Below, piece after piece: positions 36,923 through 44,253 of a DNA stretch of 56,692 nt. The stretch covers positions 1-56,692 of the IMG/VR virus record IMGVR_UViG_3300042515_002525; one strand, written 5' to 3'. This DNA comes from a virus. Position 1 is the stretch's first letter. Each line of letters begins with the position of its first letter. Below the pieces are notes generated by a model. The model ran no database searches, was not told where the DNA came from, and saw only the letters and a list, made by a program, of their open reading frames with translations. A program made the translations under genes and the position numbers.

Positions 36923-39805
36923 TTATTTCTCTTTGTCTGCGTTAGGCTTTTTCTTTTCAGTTTTTGGTCTGCAACTATCCTCACTATATGCTTCTTTTCC
37001 AGGAACAGGTTCATAGCCTTCCCAGCATCTGCCTGACCCTTGCTTTACATTTGCTTGTGGAGGTCCGGCATATGGTAAGCTCAAAGGTTCTTTGAACTTA
37101 CCGTGGTATTCTCTAAATGATTTATCAAACCCAGGGTTATTTTTCCGTAAATTTTTAGATAGTGGACGGCCAACCATTTTAAATGGATCAAACTCTGGAG
37201 AAATTTTCTCAAGAGTTTGTGACATATATTTTCCTATGGGAGCCATTATAGGCATAGCCGACTGATTAAATTTTTGCACAGCCGCCATGTGGTCAGGGAG
37301 GCTAACATCTAGACTTTGAGGAAGTGTGAGCCCTTCGGTGTGTATGAAATCCTGTAATGGTGCAATTAGATTAGTCCCCGTCCGGTATGTATTATATCCT
37401 GCACTTGCAGTAGGTGTGTATTTTTGCTGTAGAGCTTCAGGAACTCCGAGCCGTTGCATCTCTCTCAATGCATTCGTATTTGCAGTGTTTTCTAGTTGTA
37501 GTGAAACTGCAGGCATTTTAGTTTTAAGCTCTTGTGTCATAGCCGAAGGATGAGTAGTCATTTGCCTGTATGCCTCCAGTACCTTATCTTTATCTAAAAA
37601 ATGTCCATATTCGTGCCAGAACTTCGCAAGTGGGGAGAATCCGTCTTTTCTATATTTTCCAGTTATTTGAATCATATTTTCAATAGGCGAGTATTCTGAA
37701 GTGCCCATAACTCTACGCAATTTACCTCCAGAGGCTTTAAAGTTTCTTAGTATGTTTTTACTAGCCGACAGAGTCATTGCCTGTTTCTCTGTGATCGATT
37801 CACTATGTTCTGTAACAGGTTTGCTTTGACTGGCTGCAGAAGCTGCTTGTTTGCTCATTAGTGCACGCAGCTGAGAAATTAGAGGTTCTATCTGATGCTC
37901 TGTATGATTATAGTTGATAACCCCTGGAAGCTTCCTGAACTTCTCAATTCCAGGCTCCCAGAAGTCTACTACCGCTCTCGCTTTCATTTGCTTTTCTAGA
38001 ATTTCTTCTGGAGAAAATGTGACACCTTTCTTTTTAGCTGAGCGAGCAATTCTTTGAGCTATACTTTGCTCAGGATCTCCTCCCACAAGAATATGTGCTC
38101 TATATTTTGCGAGCTCTTCAGGAGTCATATGTCCTAACTGAGCTCCCTCAATAATTGAAGCGGGAGGACTGTTATCTATAGTGTGCTTGTTTGCTCTGTG
38201 TACAAGGTCTGTATAGAACTTGTGCTCGTCTGTGCCTGGGGTTAGCGACTTTTGCCAGCGTCCGTGGTCATCTTTAGTAACATATTCTTTAAACTCAGGA
38301 TGCTTATCCACACTATGCAAAGGTAGACCAAGTTTTTCAGCTATCGTTTGCGCCAGTGTAGTTTTTCCTGCTCCGCTGTGTCCTGTGACTAGAATAGATT
38401 GCGCCGGATCGGCAGCAGCTTGTTTATTCATCAGTGCACGCAGCTGCTCTATCAAAGGCTCTACCTCATGCTCTGTGTGATTATAATTAATTACACCAGG
38501 AACCTTTTTAAACTTCTCCATTCCTGGACTCCACGAGTCAGCTACCATTCTGGACTCTAGCATTTTTCTATCTAGATCTTCAGGAGATAAGGTTATTCCT
38601 TTTTTAGCTGCTTTGTCTGTCATACGCTGCAACCGCTGAGCTATAGACTGCTCAACGTCACCACCCACAAGAACATTAGCCATATATTTTTTGAGCTGTC
38701 TTGGTCCTAGTGTGGTTACCTGTGTACCTTCAAGAACAGCTGGACCCTCCATCTCTTTCAGAGACTTGCCTACAATCTTTCGAATATCTTTGATATACTG
38801 CTTATTCTCAGCGGAACCTGGAGTTAGAGCGAGTCTTTCATAGTCAGGTCTACTCTCTAAATCTGCTCTTAGATTGTCCCAGCTCTCCTGAGCATCTACT
38901 CTATGTAGTGGAATATTTAATTTCTCTGCTAGCGCTTTAGCTAGTGTGCTCTTACCAGCTCCGCTGTGTCCTGTAACCAGTATAGTCTTACTTGGATCAG
39001 CTGCTCCTTCTTTACTCAGCTTATCCCATTGTTTCTTGTCTGGATAATCCTCGTCTCCAGGCTTAGCTGCTTTCTCTCCACGCTTTCTTTTTGCATGAAT
39101 ATTTGCCCATAAACCAGGCCGCTCACCAGACTGCTTTTCGTTCTTTTCAGTTTGTTGAAAAGACTGCTCTGTTTTTTCAACAGGAAAACACAAGTCACCT
39201 TTCACCTCATACCCTTCAGGCACACTATATCCCATATCCTTGAGATATTCACCACTGAATGCTTCTCCCTTGTCTATAAGCTTAGCCACCTCTTTAGGTA
39301 CCCCTGCCACCTTCTCGATATACGAGTATATGTCTAGTACTTCGGCGCTTTTCTCCAATCCAGTGTATTCCTCAATATCCAGATCATAACCAAGCTTGCC
39401 CAGCAGCTCCAGGTCTTCGGGATTTGTATACTCCTCACCATTCACATCTATAATCCCTGTGCTTCTTCTATACTCTGCAGTCTTTCTGCTTGGTGTTCTG
39501 ATGGGTTGAGTAGCTGCTGATCTATATGCATTAGTGCCACTCAGCTGAGGAGCAGGAGGCGGCTGATTGCTTGGAGGTGCTTGAGGTTTTGGTGCTCCTT
39601 GTTGAGGAACTGTGGGACTCTGTACAGGTTTGAAGTTTTTGTCTGCTACGCTAAATGACGTGGTCATTGGGTTGCCTCGAGCTACAGGCACACCTACCTG
39701 CTGAGGCAATACCCCCAGATGATTCTGTGCCACCATACCAGGAACACTCGGAGACACTGAATGAGCAAGGGCGATCTTTTCAAATAGCTCTCTTATAGAA
39801 TGCAT
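36923..39805 (-). CDS. Tandem P-loop kinase protein with HExxH domain
   Basis: 960 residues. The N-terminus SIRELFEKIALAHS bears the cluster's Lys-x-Ala motif; a second, YSYIEKVAGVPKE, is at about 160. A Pro-rich linker follows. Two P-loop domains in tandem, GHSGAGKSTLA (about 275-286) and GHSGAGKTTLA (about 470-481), each 195 residues, share the ends INYNHTEH[EQ][VI]EPLI and QLRALM[NS]KQAA. Each has a D near the first strand (HRVDAQ, HSVDKH) and R-rich lid, like AAA_33 or zeta-toxin-type kinases. At about 725-740, FWHEYGHFLDKD gives a HExxH zinc-peptidase-like motif. The last 50 residues include CWEGYEPVPGKEAYSEDSC. Substrate unknown; the fusion suggests an injected or virion-carried effector (inference). 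Confidence 0.65.
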   Translation of the reverse strand: MHSIRELFEKIALAHSVSPSVPGMVAQNHLGVLPQQVGVPVARGNPMTTSFSVADKNFKPVQSPTVPQQGAPKPQAPPSNQPPPAPQLSGTNAYRSAATQPIRTPSRKTAEYRRSTGIIDVNGEEYTNPEDLELLGKLGYDLDIEEYTGLEKSAEVLDIYSYIEKVAGVPKEVAKLIDKGEAFSGEYLKDMGYSVPEGYEVKGDLCFPVEKTEQSFQQTEKNEKQSGERPGLWANIHAKRKRGEKAAKPGDEDYPDKKQWDKLSKEGAADPSKTILVTGHSGAGKSTLAKALAEKLNIPLHRVDAQESWDNLRADLESRPDYERLALTPGSAENKQYIKDIRKIVGKSLKEMEGPAVLEGTQVTTLGPRQLKKYMANVLVGGDVEQSIAQRLQRMTDKAAKKGITLSPEDLDRKMLESRMVADSWSPGMEKFKKVPGVINYNHTEHEVEPLIEQLRALMNKQAAADPAQSILVTGHSGAGKTTLAQTIAEKLGLPLHSVDKHPEFKEYVTKDDHGRWQKSLTPGTDEHKFYTDLVHRANKHTIDNSPPASIIEGAQLGHMTPEELAKYRAHILVGGDPEQSIAQRIARSAKKKGVTFSPEEILEKQMKARAVVDFWEPGIEKFRKLPGVINYNHTEHQIEPLISQLRALMSKQAASAASQSKPVTEHSESITEKQAMTLSASKNILRNFKASGGKLRRVMGTSEYSPIENMIQITGKYRKDGFSPLAKFWHEYGHFLDKDKVLEAYRQMTTHPSAMTQELKTKMPAVSLQLENTANTNALREMQRLGVPEALQQKYTPTASAGYNTYRTGTNLIAPLQDFIHTEGLTLPQSLDVSLPDHMAAVQKFNQSAMPIMAPIGKYMSQTLEKISPEFDPFKMVGRPLSKNLRKNNPGFDKSFREYHGKFKEPLSLPYAGPPQANVKQGSGRCWEGYEPVPGKEAYSEDSCRPKTEKKKPNADKEK
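37830..38989 (-). repeat. Intragenic tandem duplication of a 585-base P-loop domain
   Basis: Copy 1 is about 38405-38989 and copy 2 about 37830-38404. The protein copies align end to end, with near-identical P-loop and C-terminal INYNHTEH...LRALM segments and more divergent middles. The repeat unit includes the trailing Lys-Gln-Ala-Ala. Confidence 0.75.
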
Positions 39806-39877
39806 AATTTTTATTTTTTGTGATGTATTTGCCTATTCTAAGACAAAAAATGTTTAAATTGTGCAGAAACAGGACAA

Positions 39878-40396
39878 TTAGATCTCTCCACTCCTCCTTC
39901 TCTCCATCATTCTCTTAGCATGATCTGCAAAATCTATTTTTTTATTTTTAAAATCATTCAGCATGATCTGCTCTAGTTTGTTTAAAGGTACCTGAGGATT
40001 ACTGTGTATTCTTCCAAGCATCTCAGGAGCGAGGTCATGCTGATAGTAGCTATTGATTGCTCTTTCTCTTGCAAGATGTCCTGAAAATGCTCCTATGCCT
40101 GCTCCAACCAATCCTCCGGCCGTGGCTCCTCTTAGGGCAGATGAAAGTCTGCTTTTCCTGATCTTCTGTCCTGTTCTAGGATCTATACGAGTGTCTGGAT
40201 CGATCACACCCCCTATTCCTCCAGCCAGTGCTCCTGCAGTTCCTCCCACAGCTGCTCCTCCAGTTCTGAACCCTGTTGCTTTCGACCGTATGATATCCAT
40301 GGCCTTCTGTTTTAGTTCTGAGCTTATCTGAGCTGCAGGAAGAGTGTTTGCTTTTTTAATAAAGCTAATGATGTTGTTTTTAAATTCAGGGTTCAT
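39878..40396 (-). CDS. Gly-zipper membrane protein with FIKKAN motif
   Basis: 172 residues. N-terminus NNIISFIKKANTLPAAQISSEL carries the motif. Two Gly/Ala-rich stretches, GGAAVGGTAGALAGGIGGVI (about 47-66) and ATAGGLVGAGIGAFSG (about 91-106), are glycine zippers that could insert in a membrane. Between them is the D-P-D-T-R-I-D-P-R-T-G segment. C-terminal 60 residues are charged and helical. Glycine-zipper proteins of phages include DNA-ejection and pore components, so this could be an ejected membrane protein; inference only. TATAAT lies 6 bases before its ATG. Confidence 0.6.
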   Translation of the reverse strand: MNPEFKNNIISFIKKANTLPAAQISSELKQKAMDIIRSKATGFRTGGAAVGGTAGALAGGIGGVIDPDTRIDPRTGQKIRKSRLSSALRGATAGGLVGAGIGAFSGHLARERAINSYYQHDLAPEMLGRIHSNPQVPLNKLEQIMLNDFKNKKIDFADHAKRMMERRRSGEI

Positions 40397-40433
40397 ACAG
40401 ATATTATATAGTGTATTTTAACTGGCTGATAGC

Positions 40434-40460
40434 TAAAAAAAGGACTCATTTCTGAGTCCT
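40434..40460 (-). terminator. Rho-independent terminator
   Basis: Minus strand: perfect 8-bp stem AGGACTCA/TGAGTCCT with GAAA tetraloop, followed by six T. It ends the gene that stops at 40491. Confidence 0.9.
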
Positions 40461-40490
40461 CTTTCTCGCCTTTTCTTCCTGATAGGGCTA

Positions 40491-41123
40491 CTACCAATAG
40501 CCTGCGGCTTCCTGTTCCCTCTTTCTCTCCTCTTCCTCAAACTTCAACAAAGCTTTGAGGTCCTCCTCGTGCTTCTGCACATCGAGCTCTTTTTCCATCC
40601 AGGCAAGGCTATCTTTCCAGGCATCCACCCTGGCCTGACAATATTTCGGAGTGAATTTCACAGCATCCTCTTTAAGAAGACACTCTTTAATTTCAGCTAT
40701 CGAAATCTCGAGCTGCTCCATATAGGAGGGCCACTCAGGCAAAGGCTTTTCTACAGCCCTCGGCTTTTCGTCAGTTTTCGGCTTTTCCAGAGGCTTGTTC
40801 TCTTTCTTCGGAGCCTCAGCCTTCGAGTTCGTGAAGGCTTTGATGAGTTTCGCTTCAGAGCTTTCCTCGTTTATCTCGGCCTCGGCCAGAAGATCCAGCT
40901 GACGCAGCATGCAACCAATCACATCTGAAGTAAGAGTCACTTCGCTTCTATAGAAGAATCTGACGTCTACTCTCACCTCATCAAAGTTCGCATTCATTGC
41001 TCTGAGACCTACCAGGTAAGCCTGCGCTTCCTTAATAGTATCAAAAGGCTCGAACAATCCTCCGATTGCGGTACCAGTATGATCATAATCCAACAACGTT
41101 ACTTCGAGGTTATTAACTTTCAT
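40491..41123 (-). CDS. Unknown charged protein
   Basis: 210 residues. N-terminal 85 residues fold-like (VTLLDYDHTGTAIGGLF, VRVDVRFFYRSEVTLT), then a Lys/Pro/Glu-rich linker (about 108-135, PKKENKPLEKPKTDEKPR) and a C-terminal coiled coil (EKELDVQKHEEDLKALL region). No family recognised. Its start overlaps the stop of the spanin-like gene by 4 bases (ATGA), implying translational coupling. Confidence 0.6.
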   Translation of the reverse strand: MKVNNLEVTLLDYDHTGTAIGGLFEPFDTIKEAQAYLVGLRAMNANFDEVRVDVRFFYRSEVTLTSDVIGCMLRQLDLLAEAEINEESSEAKLIKAFTNSKAEAPKKENKPLEKPKTDEKPRAVEKPLPEWPSYMEQLEISIAEIKECLLKEDAVKFTPKYCQARVDAWKDSLAWMEKELDVQKHEEDLKALLKFEEEERKREQEAAGYW

Positions 41124-41392
41124 AGTTTACAGGGGTCTAGTTTTTTCGTGGGTTTATACTTGCTCTTCAACAATGCAACGTTGCACTGCTCTAGCTGCTC
41201 CTCAAGTTCTGCTACTCTAGCTGTCAATTCTTCAGCCTTTGCCTGCTCTCTAGTGAAACTCACAGTAAGTTCTTTGATTCTCTCAAAGTCTTTGTGCGAG
41301 TCTCTTCTGTAGAAGAAGAGGCTGGTGCTGACATCAAAACAAACAAAAAGCAGCGCGATTGCGGCTGCCATGTATAGCGTTCTTGTTCTCAT
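41120..41392 (-). CDS. Small membrane-anchored coiled-coil protein, i-spanin-like
   Basis: 90 residues. One N-terminal membrane helix (about 6-26, LYMAAAIALLFVCFDVSTSL), then RRDSHKDFERIKEL and a heptad-like coiled coil with AKAEELTARVAELEEQLEQ (about 52-70), ending near a single Cys. The type II helix plus periplasmic coiled coil is the architecture of phage inner-membrane spanins (Rz). No outer-membrane partner sits next to it; a lipoprotein candidate is at 51010-51222. Confidence 0.45.
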   Translation of the reverse strand: MRTRTLYMAAAIALLFVCFDVSTSLFFYRRDSHKDFERIKELTVSFTREQAKAEELTARVAELEEQLEQCNVALLKSKYKPTKKLDPCKL

Positions 41393-41431
41393 GGGTATGG
41401 TAAAAATGAGACGCAGTATTACGTTTCAATG

Positions 41432-41450
41432 TATTATCCCAAAAATAACC
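41432..41450 (-). promoter_or_regulatory. Promoter-like element, third copy of a shared motif
   Basis: Minus-strand GGTTATTTTTGGGATAATA, differing at two of 19 positions from the element at 43771-43789. Contains GATAAT about 42 bases upstream of ATG 41392. Confidence 0.4.
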
Positions 41451-41458
41451 GCGAAGTT

Positions 41459-41470
41459 GGGGGGGGGGGG
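41459..41470. repeat. Poly-G run of 12
   Basis: Twelve consecutive G on the plus strand in the intergenic region between the small basic gene at 41539 and the spanin-like gene. Could be a slippage-prone tract or a sequencing artefact. Confidence 0.8.
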
Positions 41471-41478
41471 TCAATACC

Positions 41479-41520
41479 TAAAAAAAGGAAAACCCCCGCC
41501 CCGATTGCTCGGGACGAGGG
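41479..41520 (-). terminator. Strong rho-independent terminator
   Basis: Minus strand: a 12-bp stem CCCTCGTCCCGA/TCGGGGCGGGGG (two G-U pairs) with GCAA loop, followed by TTTTCCTTTTTTT. Lies 19 bases after the stop at 41539. Confidence 0.9.
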
Positions 41521-41538
41521 CTGTTTTTGGGGGAAGGT

Positions 41539-41736
41539 CTAGTCCTCCTTGTTTCCCTTTTTAGTCTTGGCTGTTACGCCTCGACGGGGACCGCTCTTGA
41601 GAACATCCGGATTCTTTTTCCTTACTCCATCAGGACCCACGATATAGAAGTTCGGATTGACTGGTTTGCCGCCCATCGTCTTCTTCAGTTCTTTGCGATG
41701 GATCTCGTTTTTGACTTTGCTCGATTTGTTGGCCAT
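41539..41736 (-). CDS. Small basic protein
   Basis: 65 residues, strongly basic (KSSKVKNEIHRKELKKTM at the start, RRGVTAKTKKGNKED at the end), with a central PNFYIVGPDGVRKKNPDVL. Could bind nucleic acid; no family recognised. Last gene of the tRNA operon before the strong terminator. Confidence 0.55.
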   Translation of the reverse strand: MANKSSKVKNEIHRKELKKTMGGKPVNPNFYIVGPDGVRKKNPDVLKSGPRRGVTAKTKKGNKED

Positions 41737-41743
41737 AGGTTTG

Positions 41744-42973
41744 TTATGCTTGGGTTGTTACTGCGGTTGTCACTGAAGTTGTGGTTGCTGTGAAGCTCTC
41801 TGTGTTTGCTGGAGAAATATCCTGCTCCTTGATAAACTTGCACCCTTTGGCGGTGAGCTTATACTTGTTGCCGATCTTCTCGATCAAACGCTTTTTCTTG
41901 TTGGTTGTGTATGTCCAACTATTCAGCTGCTGAGGACTGATGTCGCGCTGCTCGATGATATCCTCTTTGGTGAGCAGAATACTGTGATAGTTCTGTGAAT
42001 CTGTATCCACAAAAGCACCAAGAATCTCACGCTCGAGGGCAGAGCAACGCTCGTTGACTGGATTGGTTTGCTGTGCAGTTACCGGCACACTCACACCCAC
42101 AAGAGCCTGCATGCTTCCAAGCAGGCCTGTGTATTTTGTCAACTGCTCGTCGATCTTTGCAATTTCCGAGAGCAATTCTTCGCGCTTGCCTCTCAGAATC
42201 TTCATGCCCTCGACAGCTTTTTCAAGAAGCATCAAACCTTCCATAGGGTTATGACTTTCTTGCTGACTTACTGATCTCTCAAACGTTGTTTCTAGCATTT
42301 TTTGTTTGGGTTGGGTGACTACATATCCGAATACACAGAACGTAGTTATTTTCTTTCTATAGGAAAAGACGAACTTCTCCACTAGAGCTTTGTTATGCTG
42401 CGCTACCTCGTCTATAAGCAACTGGCTTGTCATCTCGATTTTATCCTCGATGCTAAGACAATTTAAACTATAAGCAACTGCAGCCTTGCTGGTTGGTTGT
42501 ATTCCTTGAACAGCATGCACAGCAAGTGTGATTGCTATAAAACTGTTCACTGAACACAATTTGGTGATGCAGGCTTGAATATTACTCAGGTTACCATCTG
42601 TTAGTGGTCCTGTTAAATCAAACCAGGCAAAGGTGGGTTTCTCGACAAATCCTTTCTTTAACAATGAATGGAATATGTCGCCTACATGGTGCTCCCATAA
42701 TCGTTCTGGATACTCTCCTATCCCTGTATCTTCCTTGAGATATTCATAGTCGAACGTGTGGAGCTTCAGCTTTGATTCGCCACGATCTTTTTCGAGCCTG
42801 AGAATCCTATCTAGAATTCTTTCTCTTTCCTGCTCTCCAGAACAGGCAGGCATCGTAAAGATCTGGCTATCTACTGAAAAATTATCTCGAATGAACGGTT
42901 CAAGATAAACATCTAGCTTGTCGTACGAAGCAACCTTTTCAGGCGTGCCCATGACATCAAGAGGATTTCTCAT
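41744..42973 (-). CDS. Unknown protein with C-terminal winged-helix-like segment
   Basis: 409 residues. N-terminal 180 residues have FTMPACSGEQERERIL, KLHTFDYEYLKEDTG and PTFAWFDLTGPLTDGNL; the last is reminiscent of the Asp-containing strand of class I methyltransferase-like proteins, but a glycine-rich motif I is not clear. A helical/coiled part follows (about 225-275, LEKAVEGMKILRGKREELL). The end (about 310-385) resembles a winged helix (EDIIEQRDISPQQLNSW, KKKRLIEKIGNKYKLTAKG). Could be a regulatory or DNA-binding enzyme. It starts 11 bases downstream of tRNA-Arg and is probably cotranscribed with it. Confidence 0.5.
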   Translation of the reverse strand: MRNPLDVMGTPEKVASYDKLDVYLEPFIRDNFSVDSQIFTMPACSGEQERERILDRILRLEKDRGESKLKLHTFDYEYLKEDTGIGEYPERLWEHHVGDIFHSLLKKGFVEKPTFAWFDLTGPLTDGNLSNIQACITKLCSVNSFIAITLAVHAVQGIQPTSKAAVAYSLNCLSIEDKIEMTSQLLIDEVAQHNKALVEKFVFSYRKKITTFCVFGYVVTQPKQKMLETTFERSVSQQESHNPMEGLMLLEKAVEGMKILRGKREELLSEIAKIDEQLTKYTGLLGSMQALVGVSVPVTAQQTNPVNERCSALEREILGAFVDTDSQNYHSILLTKEDIIEQRDISPQQLNSWTYTTNKKKRLIEKIGNKYKLTAKGCKFIKEQDISPANTESFTATTTSVTTAVTTQA

Positions 42974-42984
42974 CTGCGAAAAAG

Positions 42985-43056
42985 TGCACCCAGAAGGAAT
43001 CGAACCTTCATCAACGGATTAGAAATCCGCTGCTCTGTCCGTTGAGCTATGGGTGC
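42985..43056 (-). tRNA. tRNA-Arg (anticodon TCT)
   Basis: 72 bases with full cloverleaf: acceptor GCACCCA/TGGGTGC, D-stem GCTC/GAGC, anticodon stem GCGGA/TCCGT with loop TTTCTAA, T-stem GAAGG/CCTTC, discriminator A. No encoded CCA. Reads AGA (and AGG) codons. Confidence 0.93.
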
Positions 43057-43061
43057 GTTTT

Positions 43062-43295
43062 TTACCGATGCTTGTTCAAGAACTCGGCCACATGATTTTT
43101 GGCGCTTGTGTACTCTGACGAGCCTGGACTGACAGGCTCTGTGCGAGTGCTCCAATACACCTCAATATCTGGCGAAGAGCTGAAAGGATCTCCGTAGTAT
43201 AAAAGCAAAAACTCACCTTTACGGTAGGTATTCACTCTGTACACAGAGACATTCAAACTCCGATACTCTTCCGTCACCTTTACTTTATGAGGCAT
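43062..43295 (-). CDS. Small unknown protein
   Basis: 77 residues from ATG 43295. The frame continues upstream to 43349, but ATG 43295 overlaps the stop of the upstream gene as TGATG, a coupling arrangement that decides the start. It has PHKVKVTEEYRSLNVSVYRV and GEFLLLYYGDPFSSS. No family recognised. Lies between two tRNA genes, 5 bases before tRNA-Arg. Confidence 0.5.
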   Translation of the reverse strand: MPHKVKVTEEYRSLNVSVYRVNTYRKGEFLLLYYGDPFSSSPDIEVYWSTRTEPVSPGSSEYTSAKNHVAEFLNKHR

Positions 43296-43510
43296 CACAG
43301 GATTTTTAGTCTTACTGCTGCCTCTAGTGCAAAGATGGAGGAAATGCATCCAAGTAGAAATACAACACAGGCTTCAAACCCAGGCAAGTCAAAAAACCTA
43401 ATTGTTGAAAAATCGATCAAAGCCAGTACGGTGAACGCAATGCCAAACACTGAGTTGCTGCGTTGCCGGCTATCTTTATATTCCGAAGAGCTCGTAAGTC
43501 TAGAGTTCAT
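43295..43510 (-). CDS. Small two-helix membrane protein
   Basis: 71 residues from ATG 43510. Longer in-frame versions run through tRNA-Leu and are rejected. Two hydrophobic helices: SNSVFGIAFTVLALIDFSTI (about 15-34) and FEACVVFLLGCISSIFALEA (about 43-62). Hydrophilic, Arg/Ser-rich start. Function unknown; could be a holin-like or superinfection-type protein. Coupled to the gene at 43062 by TGATG. Confidence 0.5.
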   Translation of the reverse strand: MNSRLTSSSEYKDSRQRSNSVFGIAFTVLALIDFSTIRFFDLPGFEACVVFLLGCISSIFALEAAVRLKIL

Positions 43511-43541
43511 AATTAACAGGGTTGAGGTTAAACCAAGGTGG

Positions 43542-43626
43542 TGCCGATGGTGGGACTCGAACCCACACGAGGATTGCTCCCCAACGGATTTTAAGTCCGT
43601 TGCGTCTGCCATTCCGCCACACCGGC
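43542..43626 (-). tRNA. tRNA-Leu (anticodon TAA)
   Basis: 85 bases, class II with a long variable arm: acceptor GCCGGTG/CATCGGC (one G-U), anticodon stem ACGGA/TCCGT with loop CTTAAAA, variable arm GGGGAGCAATCCTC, T-stem GTGGG/CCCAC. Followed directly by encoded CCA (43539-43541), unlike the other two tRNAs. Reads TTA. Confidence 0.93.
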
Positions 43627-43649
43627 ATTGAATCTAAAAAAGAGCAGAG

Positions 43650-43721
<72 letters not shown>

Positions 43722-43769
43722 GTTCTACTCTCTTCTAGTGAGGGGGAAAGTTTACCCACTCTATTCATA

Positions 43770-43789
43770 ATATTATACCACAAATAACC
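43770..43789 (-). promoter_or_regulatory. Extended -10 promoter for the tRNA operon
   Basis: Minus-strand ATTTGTGGTATAATAT contains TGG-TATAAT, an extended -10 box, about 50 bases before tRNA-Met. The same 16 bases occur at 54806-54821. No good -35 at 17 bases. Confidence 0.55.
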
Positions 43790-43803
43790 CCAAAAATATA
43801 TGA

Positions 43804-44253
43804 CTAGACTGGTATCTTTCTGTGCTCTGACTCCTGTATTTTTGCTGTATTATTTAGCAGCTCTTTTATTTTTGCAATCTCATTACGAAGTTCTTCAACT
43901 TCTTTCTTGAGCTTGGCTTCATCTTCTTTGTTTCTTATATGGTCTGTAGAACCGTAGCTTGTGTAGGAAGCATATGTAAATGGAAATTCTTGCTGCCCTG
44001 CCGCACCCACACCTACGACAGGATATGCAAACCCAGAAGAACCTGCAGAGCTGATTGCATATCCTGGATATCTAGCTAGTCTGTTGTCAGCCTCGACCAG
44101 GTCAGCCACAGTGAGAGGAGCAATAGGAGTGGCTCTCATCTGTCCGTAAGATGAGGCAGCTAGACTTGAGGCTACTCCGTGATCTTGCAGACCATAGGCA
44201 TCGTTGACTATGTTCTGTGCAGCTACCTCTTGTTTAATGGCTTCTCTTTCCAT
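43804..44253 (-). CDS. Unknown protein with C-terminal coiled coil
   Basis: 149 residues. N-terminal two thirds are low in charge and Tyr/Ser/Ala-rich (AAQNIVNDAYGLQDHGVASS, YTSYGSTDHIRNK). Residues about 108-140 form a coiled coil (EDEAKLKKEVEELRNEIAKI). No family recognised. Overlaps the phosphoesterase gene by 20 bases, so it is likely translated from the same message. Confidence 0.55.
   Translation of the reverse strand: MEREAIKQEVAAQNIVNDAYGLQDHGVASSLAASSYGQMRATPIAPLTVADLVEADNRLARYPGYAISSAGSSGFAYPVVGVGAAGQQEFPFTYASYTSYGSTDHIRNKEDEAKLKKEVEELRNEIAKIKELLNNTAKIQESEHRKIPV

Noticed and set aside
42970-43155. Open frames across tRNA-Arg, and others across tRNA-Leu and tRNA-Met (43522-43710)
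   Set aside because: They translate tRNA genes; familiar spurious peptides.
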